Positions 25,201-36,474 of a DNA stretch of 64,000 nt are shown piece after piece. The first letter of the stretch is position 1. Every line of letters starts with the position of its first letter. The notes beneath the pieces are model-generated. The model was not told the DNA's origin. It was given only the letters and a program-made list of their open reading frames with translations, and did no database searches. The position numbers were made by a program, and so were the translations under genes. This stretch comes from Nemopilema nomurai (taxonomy: Eukaryota > Cnidaria > Scyphozoa > Rhizostomeae > Rhizostomatidae), in NCBI GenBank assembly GCA_003864495.1, contig ML133428.1, positions 1,550,001-1,614,000 on the forward strand, written 5' to 3'.

Positions 25201-28200
25201 AAGTGCTAAGAGAACTACACAATAATACAGGCAGTGCTGGGAATGGCTTTGGCACACGCCTTCCATCGCTCAGGAGTGCAGTTTATCGCACGCCTCAAAT
25301 AAGCTGAACATTTCATTCTAAAGTGATAAATACTGCCCAATGTTGTTTCTTTACCATACTCCAAAAATCTAAGTACGGCGATAATCACGAAATCGGGGGG
25401 TTTGGAGAGTGTTGTTATTAAGCAGGATAGTCGCCGCCTTTCCGATTTTTAACACAAATTACGACATGCTCAAATTTCATAAAGAAAACTGTTGATAACT
25501 GATTTGCCGGTTTTAGTTTTCCATGACACAAGGCTGAAATACGCGGTCAGTTAAAACTGATCAGTTTCAAGGGACATTTTTTTTTTTTTTGTCAGTTTTG
25601 ACTAATCGATGTATCCGTTTACAATGATCGGTCAATACTGATGACTTGTCACTATTTTCCTATCACTTGCAAAGGCGGGAATGATAGTATAAGCTGATTG
25701 CTGAAAAAATGACAGCTTTTTGGTGTACATGATCGTAGCCTTAAACAGACTACGCATGCGCAGAACAAACAATGTTGGACAAGTTGGTCAAATGATCTAA
25801 CATTTCACTCAACATCTACCTTATTGATAATGTTTTCCTATTTAATATGTTGGATTTGACGTGTATAAAGCTAAGTGTATTGATTGAGGTAGCCTTGTCT
25901 TATTTTCTCTTATGGCAAAGTTATGTAGTCAACTCTATATACATCTTTCTGTACAATGGTGTAAAAATACTTTGGTGCAATTGCACACCATTGCACGCCT
26001 TGGCCCTACAAGGAGTGTGATTCATTGCACCCCTACACCCCCCCCCCTTATTTTATTCCCAGCATTGCCTGATAATACCACTAATATTCAGAAGTCTATT
26101 TATGATATTATCTGCGCTGTTAAAGAACGCTCTTCCAGTTTAATTGAAAGGCACTACTCTTCCCTTTTGATCTAATACTTTATCCAAATCTAGAGATTTA
26201 ATAATGTCTTTGTTCGTCGGACAATACCATGAGACATTTTTTCGTTTAAATGGAGCGTTCATATAATCGAATCCATTTCAATGCATAGTGTATTTCAGCC
26301 TCAATGTCAGCTTTAAATGCCAAGTGCAAAAAATACTTGAATCACACTATTTTCAGAACTACTTTAACATTGGAAATCGAATGCTTTCAGCAATACATGG
26401 CATACCGATCTATTGTTAGAGGATTACAGTAAAACAGGGCATTTTTCAAACACTGCAGCAGCCTGACTATCGGATCCCTTTGAGGAAACTTGCAACGACG
26501 AGAATAAGACAAGATTTCTGTGAACTGTAAATTTTTTAAAAGACTAATATTTCGCCCCTAATATTCTATACCTCTGGATACACTGATAAAAAATTATGAT
26601 TTTCCAAAGGAAATCAGTATTTTCTGAGGAATAGTCCTAACAGCTTGACATGTCTACCATACAATTTAATTAACCAACACTTAGAATAAGAACATTTTTA
26701 CCATTCTCATATTTTGTTGCTCAATGATTATCGTAATAAGCAACAAAACAATGCTATACAATACCTACAAGACAATGCAATTCATCTACAGGTGTTGCCA
26801 TTTTTTCCACTAAATTGAAGGGCATGGTCACAAATAATTTTTGCCCCCCCCCCCCAAACAAATTACGAAGTGTCCGCCACCGAGCACAAGAATGGAAGCG
26901 TCCTAATGTTATAGCATATCAAAATACCATTGCTGTGTTGTAATGCTTTTTTCATCAATGCACCTTGCTTTGGATTATTAATCTGCATTTTATATTTGAG
27001 CTAAATATTCCTACTTTTAATATAGTTGATTTAATGTAATAAACCAAAGTCATTGAACCAAACAGCATTCTAATTAGAAAGCTTTTTGGCATTCATTCTT
27101 GTCGTTTTTTAATCAAAATTAAAATTTTGTGTGATAGAGCCCTGATGGCAAATATGTTGCATGTGGTGCGATTGACGGCATTGTGAACATCTTTGATATG
27201 CCAACAAGAAAATTACTGCACACACTTGAAGGTAGGGGTTTATGAATTTTCTTGTGTAGTTGAGCCCCAATGTGCATTTCATAGCAAGACACTTGTAGCT
27301 ACAGAGCTTCGAATAATGAATTAAAAATTGAATGGAGTAATATCTTTAGTTTTTCACAACCTTCAAAAATAGAAATCAAAGTTATACATACAGAAAGGCT
27401 ATTTGGAAAACCTGGAAGATGAAAGAAGGACTCCTACAAATTGATATGTAATACCTGCTCCAAGTTTCTTTTACGAAGTTTGATTTCTTTGTTCAAATGG
27501 TGTGTATAAGCTTTTGAGTCAACAATCATTTACTTTATTCTGTGCAAGTAAATTGATTCAGTTTTAATCTGATCCTTGATTCCATATTTTAAATTGTTCC
27601 TTTATTGTAACATCCAATTTAAATTCCCAACAGTCCAGAGGCTCTTATCTTTCTGCCTGCTGCCTTGCAACCCTAGATAAATAACTTGAAACTGCTACTG
27701 ACATTGTTGAAGACTGAAAATTGTTTTCTTTCTAGGCCATGCAATGCCGATTAGATCCCTTACATTTTCGCCTGATTCCCAGCTGCTAGTAACCGCCTCT
27801 GATGACGGCCATTTAAAGATGTATGATGTGCAACATGCCAACCTTGCTGGAACACTGTCAGGACATGGATCTTGGGTCTTGAGTGTCGACTTTTCTCCTG
27901 ACAATACTCACTTTGTTTCTGGGTAAGAACTGTGAAATTCTAGCCATAGTCATACTTTTTCCTAACAAGGAAAGTCAAGGGAAAGGTTTGATGATGAAAA
28001 ATGTAATTTTAATCAAGAGTGACAGAACCAGTTTTAGAGCTTTGACACACTTAACATAATTCAAAATGACCGACTTGGCCAAATCAAAGATATTAACTTT
28101 TCAGATTATCTTTTTTCATCACTGCATGATGTTTTTTCACCAGATTTTATTTCATAATAACCACATTATATATTATGTTTGTGTCAATCCTCTTCTTGGT

Positions 28201-29231
28201 TTTTTGATAGCAAAAACTAGTCATTTTTTAACAAATAATATTATGATTGAATGTGCTTTCTAAAATGTGTCTAATGTTCACATTGCTGCTAATCTGTCAT
28301 CAATTTAAGCATGATGTAAATCAGAATGTTAATCAAGCAACTTTGTTGTTAACAATTGCTGTTAACAGGACCCTAGGTGATCAGATGTAAGTATAATTTT
28401 ATGCTGCTTTTTCTTTGGATATTTCCTTTTATATTTTATTATTGATCTCTATAGTTCCAGTGACAAGTCTGTTAAAGTATGGGATGCTGGTAGTCGGCAA
28501 TGTGTACAAACATTTTATGAGCACAGTGATCAGGTAAATAGAAGCTCCTTATAATTGCAAAACCTGTCAGTAAATACTGCTCTGGGGGCTTTTTTATTTG
28601 CGAAGAAAATGTTGTTTGTCTGTTGCTTCATGGTGTTTTCAAATACTATCATGGTGTTTTTAATATGTTTCAAATTCTAAGTTGAGAGAAAGGATTTTTT
28701 ACACATGATGTTGTTCACAATTTTTGTTTGATCATATAGTCGGAAGCCTTTTATTTAATTAAATGTTATGATTACATGCTCTCAAATATAATCTGAATGA
28801 CAATTTAACCCTTATGAACCAAAAGTATTCAAGTGATTTTCAAGTGATTTTGAAGTTTTTCTCCTTTTTTATGCAGGTTTTTCTCCTTATTTTATTTTAA
28901 TTTTATTTTATCCTTATTTTATTTTTACTACTTTTATTAAAGAGGTTTCTTTGCAGATTGCTGACTTATTATTTTTAGTTTTGATTAGTCATCAACATAT
29001 TGCCACTAAAACCACAATTCTATGGCATGTGCAGACTCTATCCTTTTAAGGCTCTAGCTATCGGCTTGCCGAACTACCAGGAACTCATATTTAGACCTCT
29101 GTCCTTTTCACATAAAAACTCCTCTTTTTATTCTTGTTTAGGTATGGGGAGTTAGTTACAACAATAATGGATCAAAAATCGTATCAGCATCAGATGACAA
29201 ATCTCTTGTAGTTTATGATGTTCCGTTATAG
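22225..29231 (+). CDS. SKIC8: WD40 protein of the Ski and Paf1 complexes (SKI8/WDR61)
   Basis: Scaffold of the Ski complex (cytoplasmic 3'-5' mRNA decay) and of the Paf1 complex (transcription elongation) in animals. Exons: 22225-22233, 22806-22833, 23019-23124, 23618-23703, 24091-24177, 24800-24948, 27138-27231, 27736-27922, 28455-28533, 29142-29231; 304 residues (human 305), all in phase. WD repeats fill the chain. Diagnostic runs are [94 protein letters not shown] and [16 protein letters not shown]. The first coding exon holds only three codons (M-A-P). Intron 5 carries a SINE head and intron 6 (2.2 kb) an inserted DNA transposon. The 3' end overlaps that of the downstream convergent gene. 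Confidence 0.96.
24360..24430 (-). mobile_element. tRNA-derived SINE head in WDR61 intron 5
   Basis: On the minus strand, box A TGGCTCAGTGGTTAGAGG (24422-24405) and box B GGTTTGAGTCT (24378-24368) have tRNA-like spacing. The acceptor stem does not close, so this is a SINE or tRNA pseudogene rather than a tRNA gene. Where its body ends is unclear. Confidence 0.65.
25229..26070. mobile_element. Non-autonomous DNA transposon with TIRs and 8-bp target duplication, WDR61 intron 6
   Basis: The left terminus reads AGGCAGTGCTGGGAAT; the reverse complement of the right terminus reads AGGCAATGCTGGGAAT. It is flanked by AATAATAC (25221-25228) and GATAATAC (26071-26078), a 7/8 match. The subterminal regions are also related in inverted orientation (GCACGCC-type motifs). 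There is no transposase frame in the 842 bp. An 8-bp duplication is typical of hAT elements, so hAT-like is the best guess. Confidence 0.8.
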
Positions 29232-30220
29232 TATAAGAACAATATGGAGGATTAGTAATCGGAAAGAGCACCACGAAGGTTTGCATCCGAGGCAAGGTAA
29301 AAAAGCAACTGCTGTGATGTTTGGAACATGCAGACCATTCAGTTCATTTGTAGATAATACACTGTGACAAGGGTACACAGTTGTTAACCCTCTATGCAAA
29401 CTGGAAGCAGCCATTGGAAGTTTTTACATCTTGTCAAAATTTAGATAAGTAAGGCGTTCAAATTTTATAATCAGCTTGAGTTGCTGTCATACCTTAATGA
29501 TCTACACTTTCGGTAAACTATTTGTGATAGTGTATATACATGTATTAAAGATGGGAGAAACATTTCAAAATGGTTGCACTTATACATTTTGCCCTTCATT
29601 GGCAAGATACCTGTTTAGTGGCATAAAGATCATTAATTTTGGAATTAATAGAAAAATTTGAGGGCACAAAAATCAGTTTTATTAATTTTAAAGGGATTAA
29701 GCCATTCTTCAAGTGAGTTAATACTAATTTGATTTTTGAAATTGAGATTGCTGTTAAATATTCATAATATTTTCGGTGACAGTGTATGCTTATAAAGAAA
29801 CCTTAACAGTGATTTTCAAACTGCACGCTTTTTTCATCTTTAGCAAAACAATTATTTTCTGGTAATTTTTTGCAAATAGAGTCAATGCTGATTCACTGTT
29901 AAACCTCAAAATCCTAAAACTTTGAATAGGTGAAATTTATTTAACTCCAAATTTACTCTCATATTATCTAACATATTATCTTTCATTACCAATAAGAAAC
30001 TTGTTCTAATTTCACAGTTTTCATCAAACATCAATAAATATACTACACATTTTCTCTTGGTGTGGATATATCTAAAAATACTACAAAGGTTGTTTTAAAT
30101 AAACTGCAAAAGTTATTTTCTAAAGACGTGCTTATAAAATGCTAATGAAAAAACATCTTGAATATCAAATGTTCTCTGTATCATCATTGGTGTTGAATAA
30201 ATATCCTCTTAGTGTAATTG
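29232..30220 (+). other. WDR61 3' UTR
   Basis: AT-rich and non-coding, downstream of the TAG at 29229-29231. Poly(A) signals AATAAA lie at 30098-30103 and 30196-30201. Confidence 0.5.
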
Positions 30221-30239
30221 TGTCAGCCATCTTTTTATT
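30196..30239. promoter_or_regulatory. Facing poly(A) signals of WDR61 (+) and the EEP gene (-)
   Basis: AATAAA on the plus strand at 30196-30201 and AATAAA on the minus strand at 30239-30234. The two convergent transcripts would therefore end in the same few dozen bases or overlap. Confidence 0.5.
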
Positions 30240-30472
30240 TTCTCCAGCTGCCATTATCAGTAAGCAGATAGAAATTTAAGCATTATGCTCCTGTGTTCAA
30301 CATTATTGTTTGTGTCCAGTTTTTGAAGCCATGTTCCCATTGCTGGTCATATTTCCAGGAACAAAGAATCCACTTTCAATATCTGGTATCACAACCTAAT
30401 TGAGTATCTTGCATTTTGGCGTTCATTCTTTTTGATGAGAGCAATGTTTGACCATCAGGAACAAATGTGTCC

Positions 30473-33228
30473 CTACTCAATTGTAACTCTAGCAACAACC
30501 ATAAGATGGTCAGAAGGAAAAAGTTCCTCTGGTATTTGTGAAGCTACTAAATCTAGAACATCTGCATGGCTCCATCTGAAAAATGTGTACACAATAAACA
30601 TTCCGAGAATCATCGATAAAAGAAAATACTTGCTTCCAAACACAGTCCGACTTAAGTGAGTGCAAACTTTTGGCCTTGCATCCATAAAGGCACATCGGGA
30701 GAAAAGGATAATCAAATTGAATATAGAAAGTAAAAGAAAAATGAACTGCAACAATGTGTTGGTAGTATCTTAAGCGAGCAGGTCCACATATGTCACAAAA
30801 GACTTCGTCACAATCATCCTGTCTCTTCTGCACACAAATGCCACATCTACAAACTCCATGTGGACCACAATCCCAAAGACATGAGCTTTCAAAAAAATTT
30901 CCATCTGCTTGGTAACTAGCAGCATGGTAAATTGAGTTTAAGCGGGCCATTAAAAGCATTTTCTGATAGTCACGTTTGTAATCACTTCCATGGCCAAGAA
31001 GAAATATAGCATCGATCTTGAATCCTGTCTTTGAAAGTAATATCCTATCTGGACGGCTTTGAAAACCAGGTTGTGGCTGCAAACAAGGAATAGTAAAATA
31101 AGCTAATTTTTTCTATATCATATTTCTTTTCCCAAGTTTTAATTAATAGCTAATCAAATGGTCTACAGATTATAGCAATACAAAGAAGCCATATGAGCCT
31201 GCATGTTGTGTTTGAAACACATAAAAACCGTTTTAATTATTGAGATTTTTGCTTCTAGTCAAAAGATTTAAGTAGCTCTATGAGGGTTACATGCCCTATG
31301 AACCATAAAAGCCATAAGGCTGCCAGACCCCTGTAGCACAATTTTAATGGACTTGTTTAAGTCTATTATGTAACCATGCTTTTATTTTGTCTACTCTTTA
31401 GAATGCTAAAAAACCATTCCTATAACAGAAATTACTAAAGCAGTGTCTAATGGTGGTTTTAACAATTCAATACTTGCCCTTCTATTCTCACTGCCAGAAA
31501 TATTTCTGAATTTTAGTTTTAACACTTTTAATAGTAAGTTTCAAAAGAGAAATCTCACCATATTACTGAAAGTGTAGCCATTACTTCTTGGATGTAGATC
31601 AACCCATGCATCTGTGAATTCAAAGTCAGTGTGCCCATGAAACCAAGGTTTTCTCTTCCTTTTACAAACATTTGGTGCTTTTTTTTCAACCTTCCCTGTA
31701 GCCAGTAACTTCATGGGCCATTGATAATTATTATAGCTATTGAAATCTCCAAGAAGTATTGTTCTGTCTGCCTTTGCATTATGTAGATACTTCAAGACAT
31801 CCCAAGCATTTTTGCACTGGGAGTTCCTATCATATGAAAAGTGTGTCACTGCTACAGATAGCTCTTCCCCATCAACAGAGACCTGGGCACTAAGAATGCC
31901 CCTTTGTGAGGTATCTGCACTATCAGTCTTTGAAAGGTTTACTGCATGGTATGACAGAATTCTATGCCTACTTAATATTCCAATGCCTTCGGTTTCCCAA
32001 CCTGGTGGACGACTGGCACCATTTTGTTCTACTTTGTGAGTTGGATGGTAAATCATCCATTGATACTTTGGAAGTAGTTCCTGGAGATCCTGCAGCTGGT
32101 TATGTCGGGTATCCTGATGAGCCCTTACTTCTTGGAAGCCAATTATGTCAATGTCGTGGGTGTCAATCTGTTGATGTTGATTATAAAAAGCATGTTTAAT
32201 TTACTGGGAAACAATGAGAGAATTCTGACATAATTTTAGTAGAAAGAGCCATTGACTACTTAAAATTTAGGTCATTTAATAAAAAAGGAAAGGACAGAAA
32301 AGATTCCAAGAGGAAACAATTATGTGAATTACAAAATATAATGGCAAGCAATGGCTATGCGGTGTGACCTGCGAGCAAAAGTCTTTTAAGGTGCACACAA
32401 AATTGGGGATCTGTGATGGTGGAGCAGATACGCAAACTGGGAATGGTGGAGCAGATACGCAAGTGACATTGAACAACTAACATTGTGTGCGTATAGGTTA
32501 TTGTATTTTTTGAATAAAATAATAGCTCACTTTGTTTTGCTTTGTGTGCTTAAAATAAGTTTTAGGTGTCAGTTAAAGCTTTTGCAATTAAAGTAAGAAA
32601 ACATAAATATTAGATCAAACACACGAATTTGGTGCTTGTGCAGTAACTAGCTTAAGTTAAACAGATTTTCATAAACTTCTTAGAGTTAATTTCATTCATT
32701 GAACTATAAGACATTTTAATCACATTTTGAAGTTTTCATAAAACAAGGGAATTAATTGACAAAGTTCTTTAAGCTTAGGGTTTTGGAGTCAGTGTAACAA
32801 AATGTGGAAGGCCAATTCTATTTAGATATTTAGAGTATTCGTTAAAATTGTTGACTTGGGCAGAGTGCATAATAAGTTAAAAATTGGATATCCATGTAAC
32901 CATCATTATTATATTGAACAATTAACGCCTCTTTGTTCAAAACCTTTTGGTGTTAGAGTAAAACAACACCATGCTGCATTGGTGTCCCATAACAACTACT
33001 GTTTTTACACACCAAATCTGCAATGTGTTTTTTCCTGATTTCCCAGTGAAACATCACATTCCAGATGTTATATGTAGCCACAGTAAGGTCACTCGGTTCG
33101 TCCGCGTTTATTTGTAGGTGTCTCGGAGAACTGGCCTTGGTCTTCAACAATAGCTCTCCGAAAACAAATAGATCCAGGCGAATACATGACAGCAAAACAC
33201 ACAATATAAACAATGGAAAATTGTTCAT
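30473..33228 (-). CDS. Secretory-pathway EEP (DNase I-like) phosphatase/nuclease with EGF-like and membrane segments, one-base frame break
   Basis: Exons on the minus strand: 33228-33013, 32167-31559, 31076-30473; about 475 residues if one extra base near 30740-30769 is skipped. A hydrophobic signal sequence (residues 2-24) precedes an endonuclease/exonuclease/phosphatase domain with its catalytic motifs: TVATYNIWN (49-57), GFQEVR (Glu85), VTHFS (His181), GDFNSY (Asp213, Asn215), RPDRILL, and a final PSDHLMVVARV at the C-terminus. Between the last two motifs lies an insertion with a Cys-rich EGF-like segment (CLWDCGPHGVCRCGICV, CDEVFCDICG) and two hydrophobic helices (LQFIFLLLSIFNLIILF and KYFLLSMILGMFIVYTFF). 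The substrate (nucleic acid, phospholipid or sugar phosphate) cannot be read from the sequence. I know of no close human counterpart. Its 3' end faces WDR61. Confidence 0.82.
30740..30772 (-). other. One-base frame break in the EEP gene's last exon
   Basis: The frame carrying the EGF-like segment (...CDICGPARLRYYQH) differs by one base from the frame carrying both membrane helices and the C-terminal PSDHL motif. The second frame opens only after a TAA at 30772-30770. The exon is 604 bases, one more than a multiple of three. A 58-base intron (donor GTCTTT, acceptor TTGCAG) would also reconcile the frames, but it would delete CDICG and use a poor donor. Confidence 0.75.
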
Positions 33229-36200
33229 TGTTATATCTATTCCTCGAATCAAATCTTAAAAATTATTATGATTGGATCTGTTTTTACGACTTAATTTCAT
33301 TCTACTTGAGTTTTCGTAAAGTTAGGCAGCTCTGTTTTTGTTTGGCGGCAATCTCGCAATCACATCATACAGGGGTACGAGGCACCATTCTTCTGTGCCC
33401 AAACAAGTGCCCCTCCAAATTAAAAAATGGGAGCGATCATGTACCCCTTTTTTATCTTGCCCCTTTACCTTCTAGATGCTTACTGTGGCATAATAAAAGG
33501 GTCCCTCATTGGGATCCTTTATAGTGGCTCCCAACCGTTCCAGGGAACAACTCCCCCACATTTTATACAGCAAAATATTTTTCAAGGCCATGTGGAAAGA
33601 AATAGAAAGAAGATCATAACTTTCACATTCTAGCCCCCCCCCCCCCCCCCATTCTCTAATACAAATCGTCGGCCATACTCAATAGCTGGATTTGAAAGCT
33701 CTCTCCCAAGAGTGGGTGGGGGAATCGTTCCATGGGTTTGAGGTTTACGAATATGTCATTTTAGGGCTTCTCCAAATCGGCATCAACTTCGCTGACCACC
33801 AAACTGTCTGAAAATAAATTTTGCCCACACTCCCATCGAGTTTCAAATCTTTATCTCAAGAGGGTTAGCCTCTTGTTGCTTCGCCCACATTCCCATGATC
33901 ATCAGAAAATCAGCGTAAATAACTACCCCCTAACGTCTTACCTTACGCAGGCACTACTCCTATTAAAATGCCACTGTACTCATAGGAAAGGCCGGTAAAT
34001 TCTCTCTCTACCTCAAAATGCCTCCTTCTACCTTGAACGCAGAAAGTGCAGTTGTATCGGGTCCTTTCTAGTAGTGCTCACTCCCGGTTACTTTAAAGAT
34101 GATTACTTCTATAAGTTTATGCACGAACTAAGTTTATTTCTACTAATATCCTGCTTATCTTATCACCTTTTTGTCACTTCCTACCGCTTTTCTGAAACTA
34201 ATGTGTTCCAAGTATGCAACAATGTTTGGCTCTGTTTTCTTAGGAATCTTACATTACAGTCCTCCACCTTTTTGAAATTTACCAAAAAGTTTCCAGTTCT
34301 TTCTTTTTGGTACTTTGCGTATCAAGGTTCTCCCTTCGCCTACTTTGCTATTCTAATCAGAGGGCTTTCAGGCGTTGAAGCCGTTATCTAATTTTAGCAT
34401 TATCAAAATGGAACGGGGAAATCGTCAACTTGTTTTGTACGGCCTTGCACAAAACAGATTATCCGGCATAGCAGTTAGAAATGTCTAAGAATATTCATTG
34501 TGATTTCGTACTTATGTTGAGGTAAATACCAATTAATTAGATAATCGGATGTAAAACTTTCCTTGTTTTTGAAAATAGCCATTATTAAATTGACTTGGTT
34601 CTTTTCGAGGAAATACCATAGACATCCGTCGAAAATAGTTTTTTATTGCCAGCACAACGTGGGAATTGAATTTGCCAATTGTTATTTGAAGGCATAGAAA
34701 ATGATTATGGTAGTAATTATGTGATCTCTGACACCTACGATGTAATTAAATGCTTTCTAAGTACAGCACGAAGATGCCCTTGTTTGGATGTTGGATCGGA
34801 AAATGAGTAGGCTGTGCTCTGGGAACGGAATGCAATATTAACTGTCAATATCGTGATTACCCTTCAAGTACCTGAATGTCTTGTAAGTTGTGACGCAGTA
34901 AAATCTTTTGATGTAAACTAAAGCTGGTTATAACAGGAAAATGCTTTATTAATTTCCGTAAGCTCAAACGTTTAGGAAAGCATTTGAATGTCATCTGATT
35001 TGCTTTGTTGCATAAGATTTTTGAATCTTTTGCGAGTACTTCCAACACAAAAAGGAATACTTCTTTCAATCACTCACTCAATCAAGACGCTTCTTTCAAA
35101 AGCTATGAAGCTGGGACATTAAAATCAGGTCACTTTGTTCCTTGTCTCAGTAACAGTAAACCACTAAGACCATGGGTACGCTCGATAAGGGAGCACGGTT
35201 GTGGGGGCACAGCCATCTCATCCATCAAGTTTCAGGTGTAGTGAAATCTGGCAATTGAATTGCTCGTTGCAAAAGTACAAATTTTAACACCAATATAATG
35301 AGCATCGCCTTGCGCATTTTCTCAATAAAATAAAAGAGTTCAAGTTGTTAGCCACCGCAAAGTGATAAGATAGGCAAAGTGTGAAAAATTCTCAATTTCT
35401 TGAAAGCTGGGAAGCACACACCTCCTCCCTTGTCCCTTTCTTTGTTCCAGCATTGATGCACTGACTTTGATTACAAGTGTCCATAGCGATCTTCTAAACC
35501 TCCATATATCTTGATTAGATTTGAAACTTTTGTTTCTTAGCTTTGAAACTAAGAGGCCGGTGATAATTTGCGATACGGAAGAAAAACTTATAGTATAGAA
35601 AAAAGTATAGAGCTTAAAGAATGGTGAAGAAAAAGCTGAGTCAATTCGATAGCACAACGTTTTCTTTATTAGTATCGTCCGACGTTTCGAAATATGCTTC
35701 TCTGTTGAAACCTTGGTTTAATAAGCAAAATATATTAGCCTGCCTTTAGATTTTCCATTCGTCTTTTTATTAACTCATTGTCGTGTTTGATGGAATCCTA
35801 ACCAGTGGGTTAAGTACTGAAGCCAACTCTTAACTTACCTTCTGGATGAATTTTGATGATTGAAAATGAATAAAAGCACTATCAAGTCAATAGCATAAAA
35901 GCACTATCAAGTCACCACACTAAACTTTAAGATTATCGTATCAGTCACTGAACTATTGCGTAATCTCTAACGACACCTGTATGAAACTGAGATATTTACA
36001 TTAGTTGCCCGTTCATCATGGTAGTCCTTTATTGCAGTAGTGAAGCCATTAGAAAAGGCATTTAGGCCGAATGTTAGTAGATTAGGTCGAAAAGCCCCAC
36101 TAGTGCTTGGTTTTCGAGAGCTCTTCGAACGTCACAACTCTGCAAATGGGCGAGTAAATTTACAATGATGATCTAACTCATAAGACATGCGGATGTATTG

Positions 36201-36474
36201 TGTACAGATAAAGAGGTTTGTAACTATGCGTGGTTAATGCGCTTTTGATTACCAAGAGTTTTCTTATATTGGCAAAGAAGCGTAGCTCGTTTATTGTGCT
36301 ACAAGTCATCAAAAGGCAGACGTATTCAATCTTAATGAATTCCATTCACGACAATGGGAATTGCAGCCACTAATTTGCGTAACGAATTACCAGTAGTTGC
36401 ACAAGGAAGAACTGTCAGTTGTTGATGTGCTAGAGAGAAATCAGGACCCATCTCGCGCCAGAAATTAATGTACA
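33229..36474. other. Intergenic region between EEP gene and GFI1-like gene (divergent)
   Basis: No supported coding sequence; short open frames lack domains. It contains an 18-base C homopolymer at about 33634-33651, low-complexity C/G-rich patches at 33360-33560, and a fragment at about 35655-35700 with TCCGACGTTTCG that resembles the ends of some retroelements. It must hold both promoters. Confidence 0.5.

Noticed and set aside
27980..28070. C/D-box snoRNA candidate in a WDR61 intron (TGATGA near 27989)
   Set aside because: No matching D box with a terminal stem at the right distance.
30510..30750. Continuation of the EEP protein in its first frame (YYQHIVAVHFSF...)
   Set aside because: The other frame carries hydrophobic helices and the expected C-terminal PSDHL motif and is far more protein-like. 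The first frame is open probably by chance.
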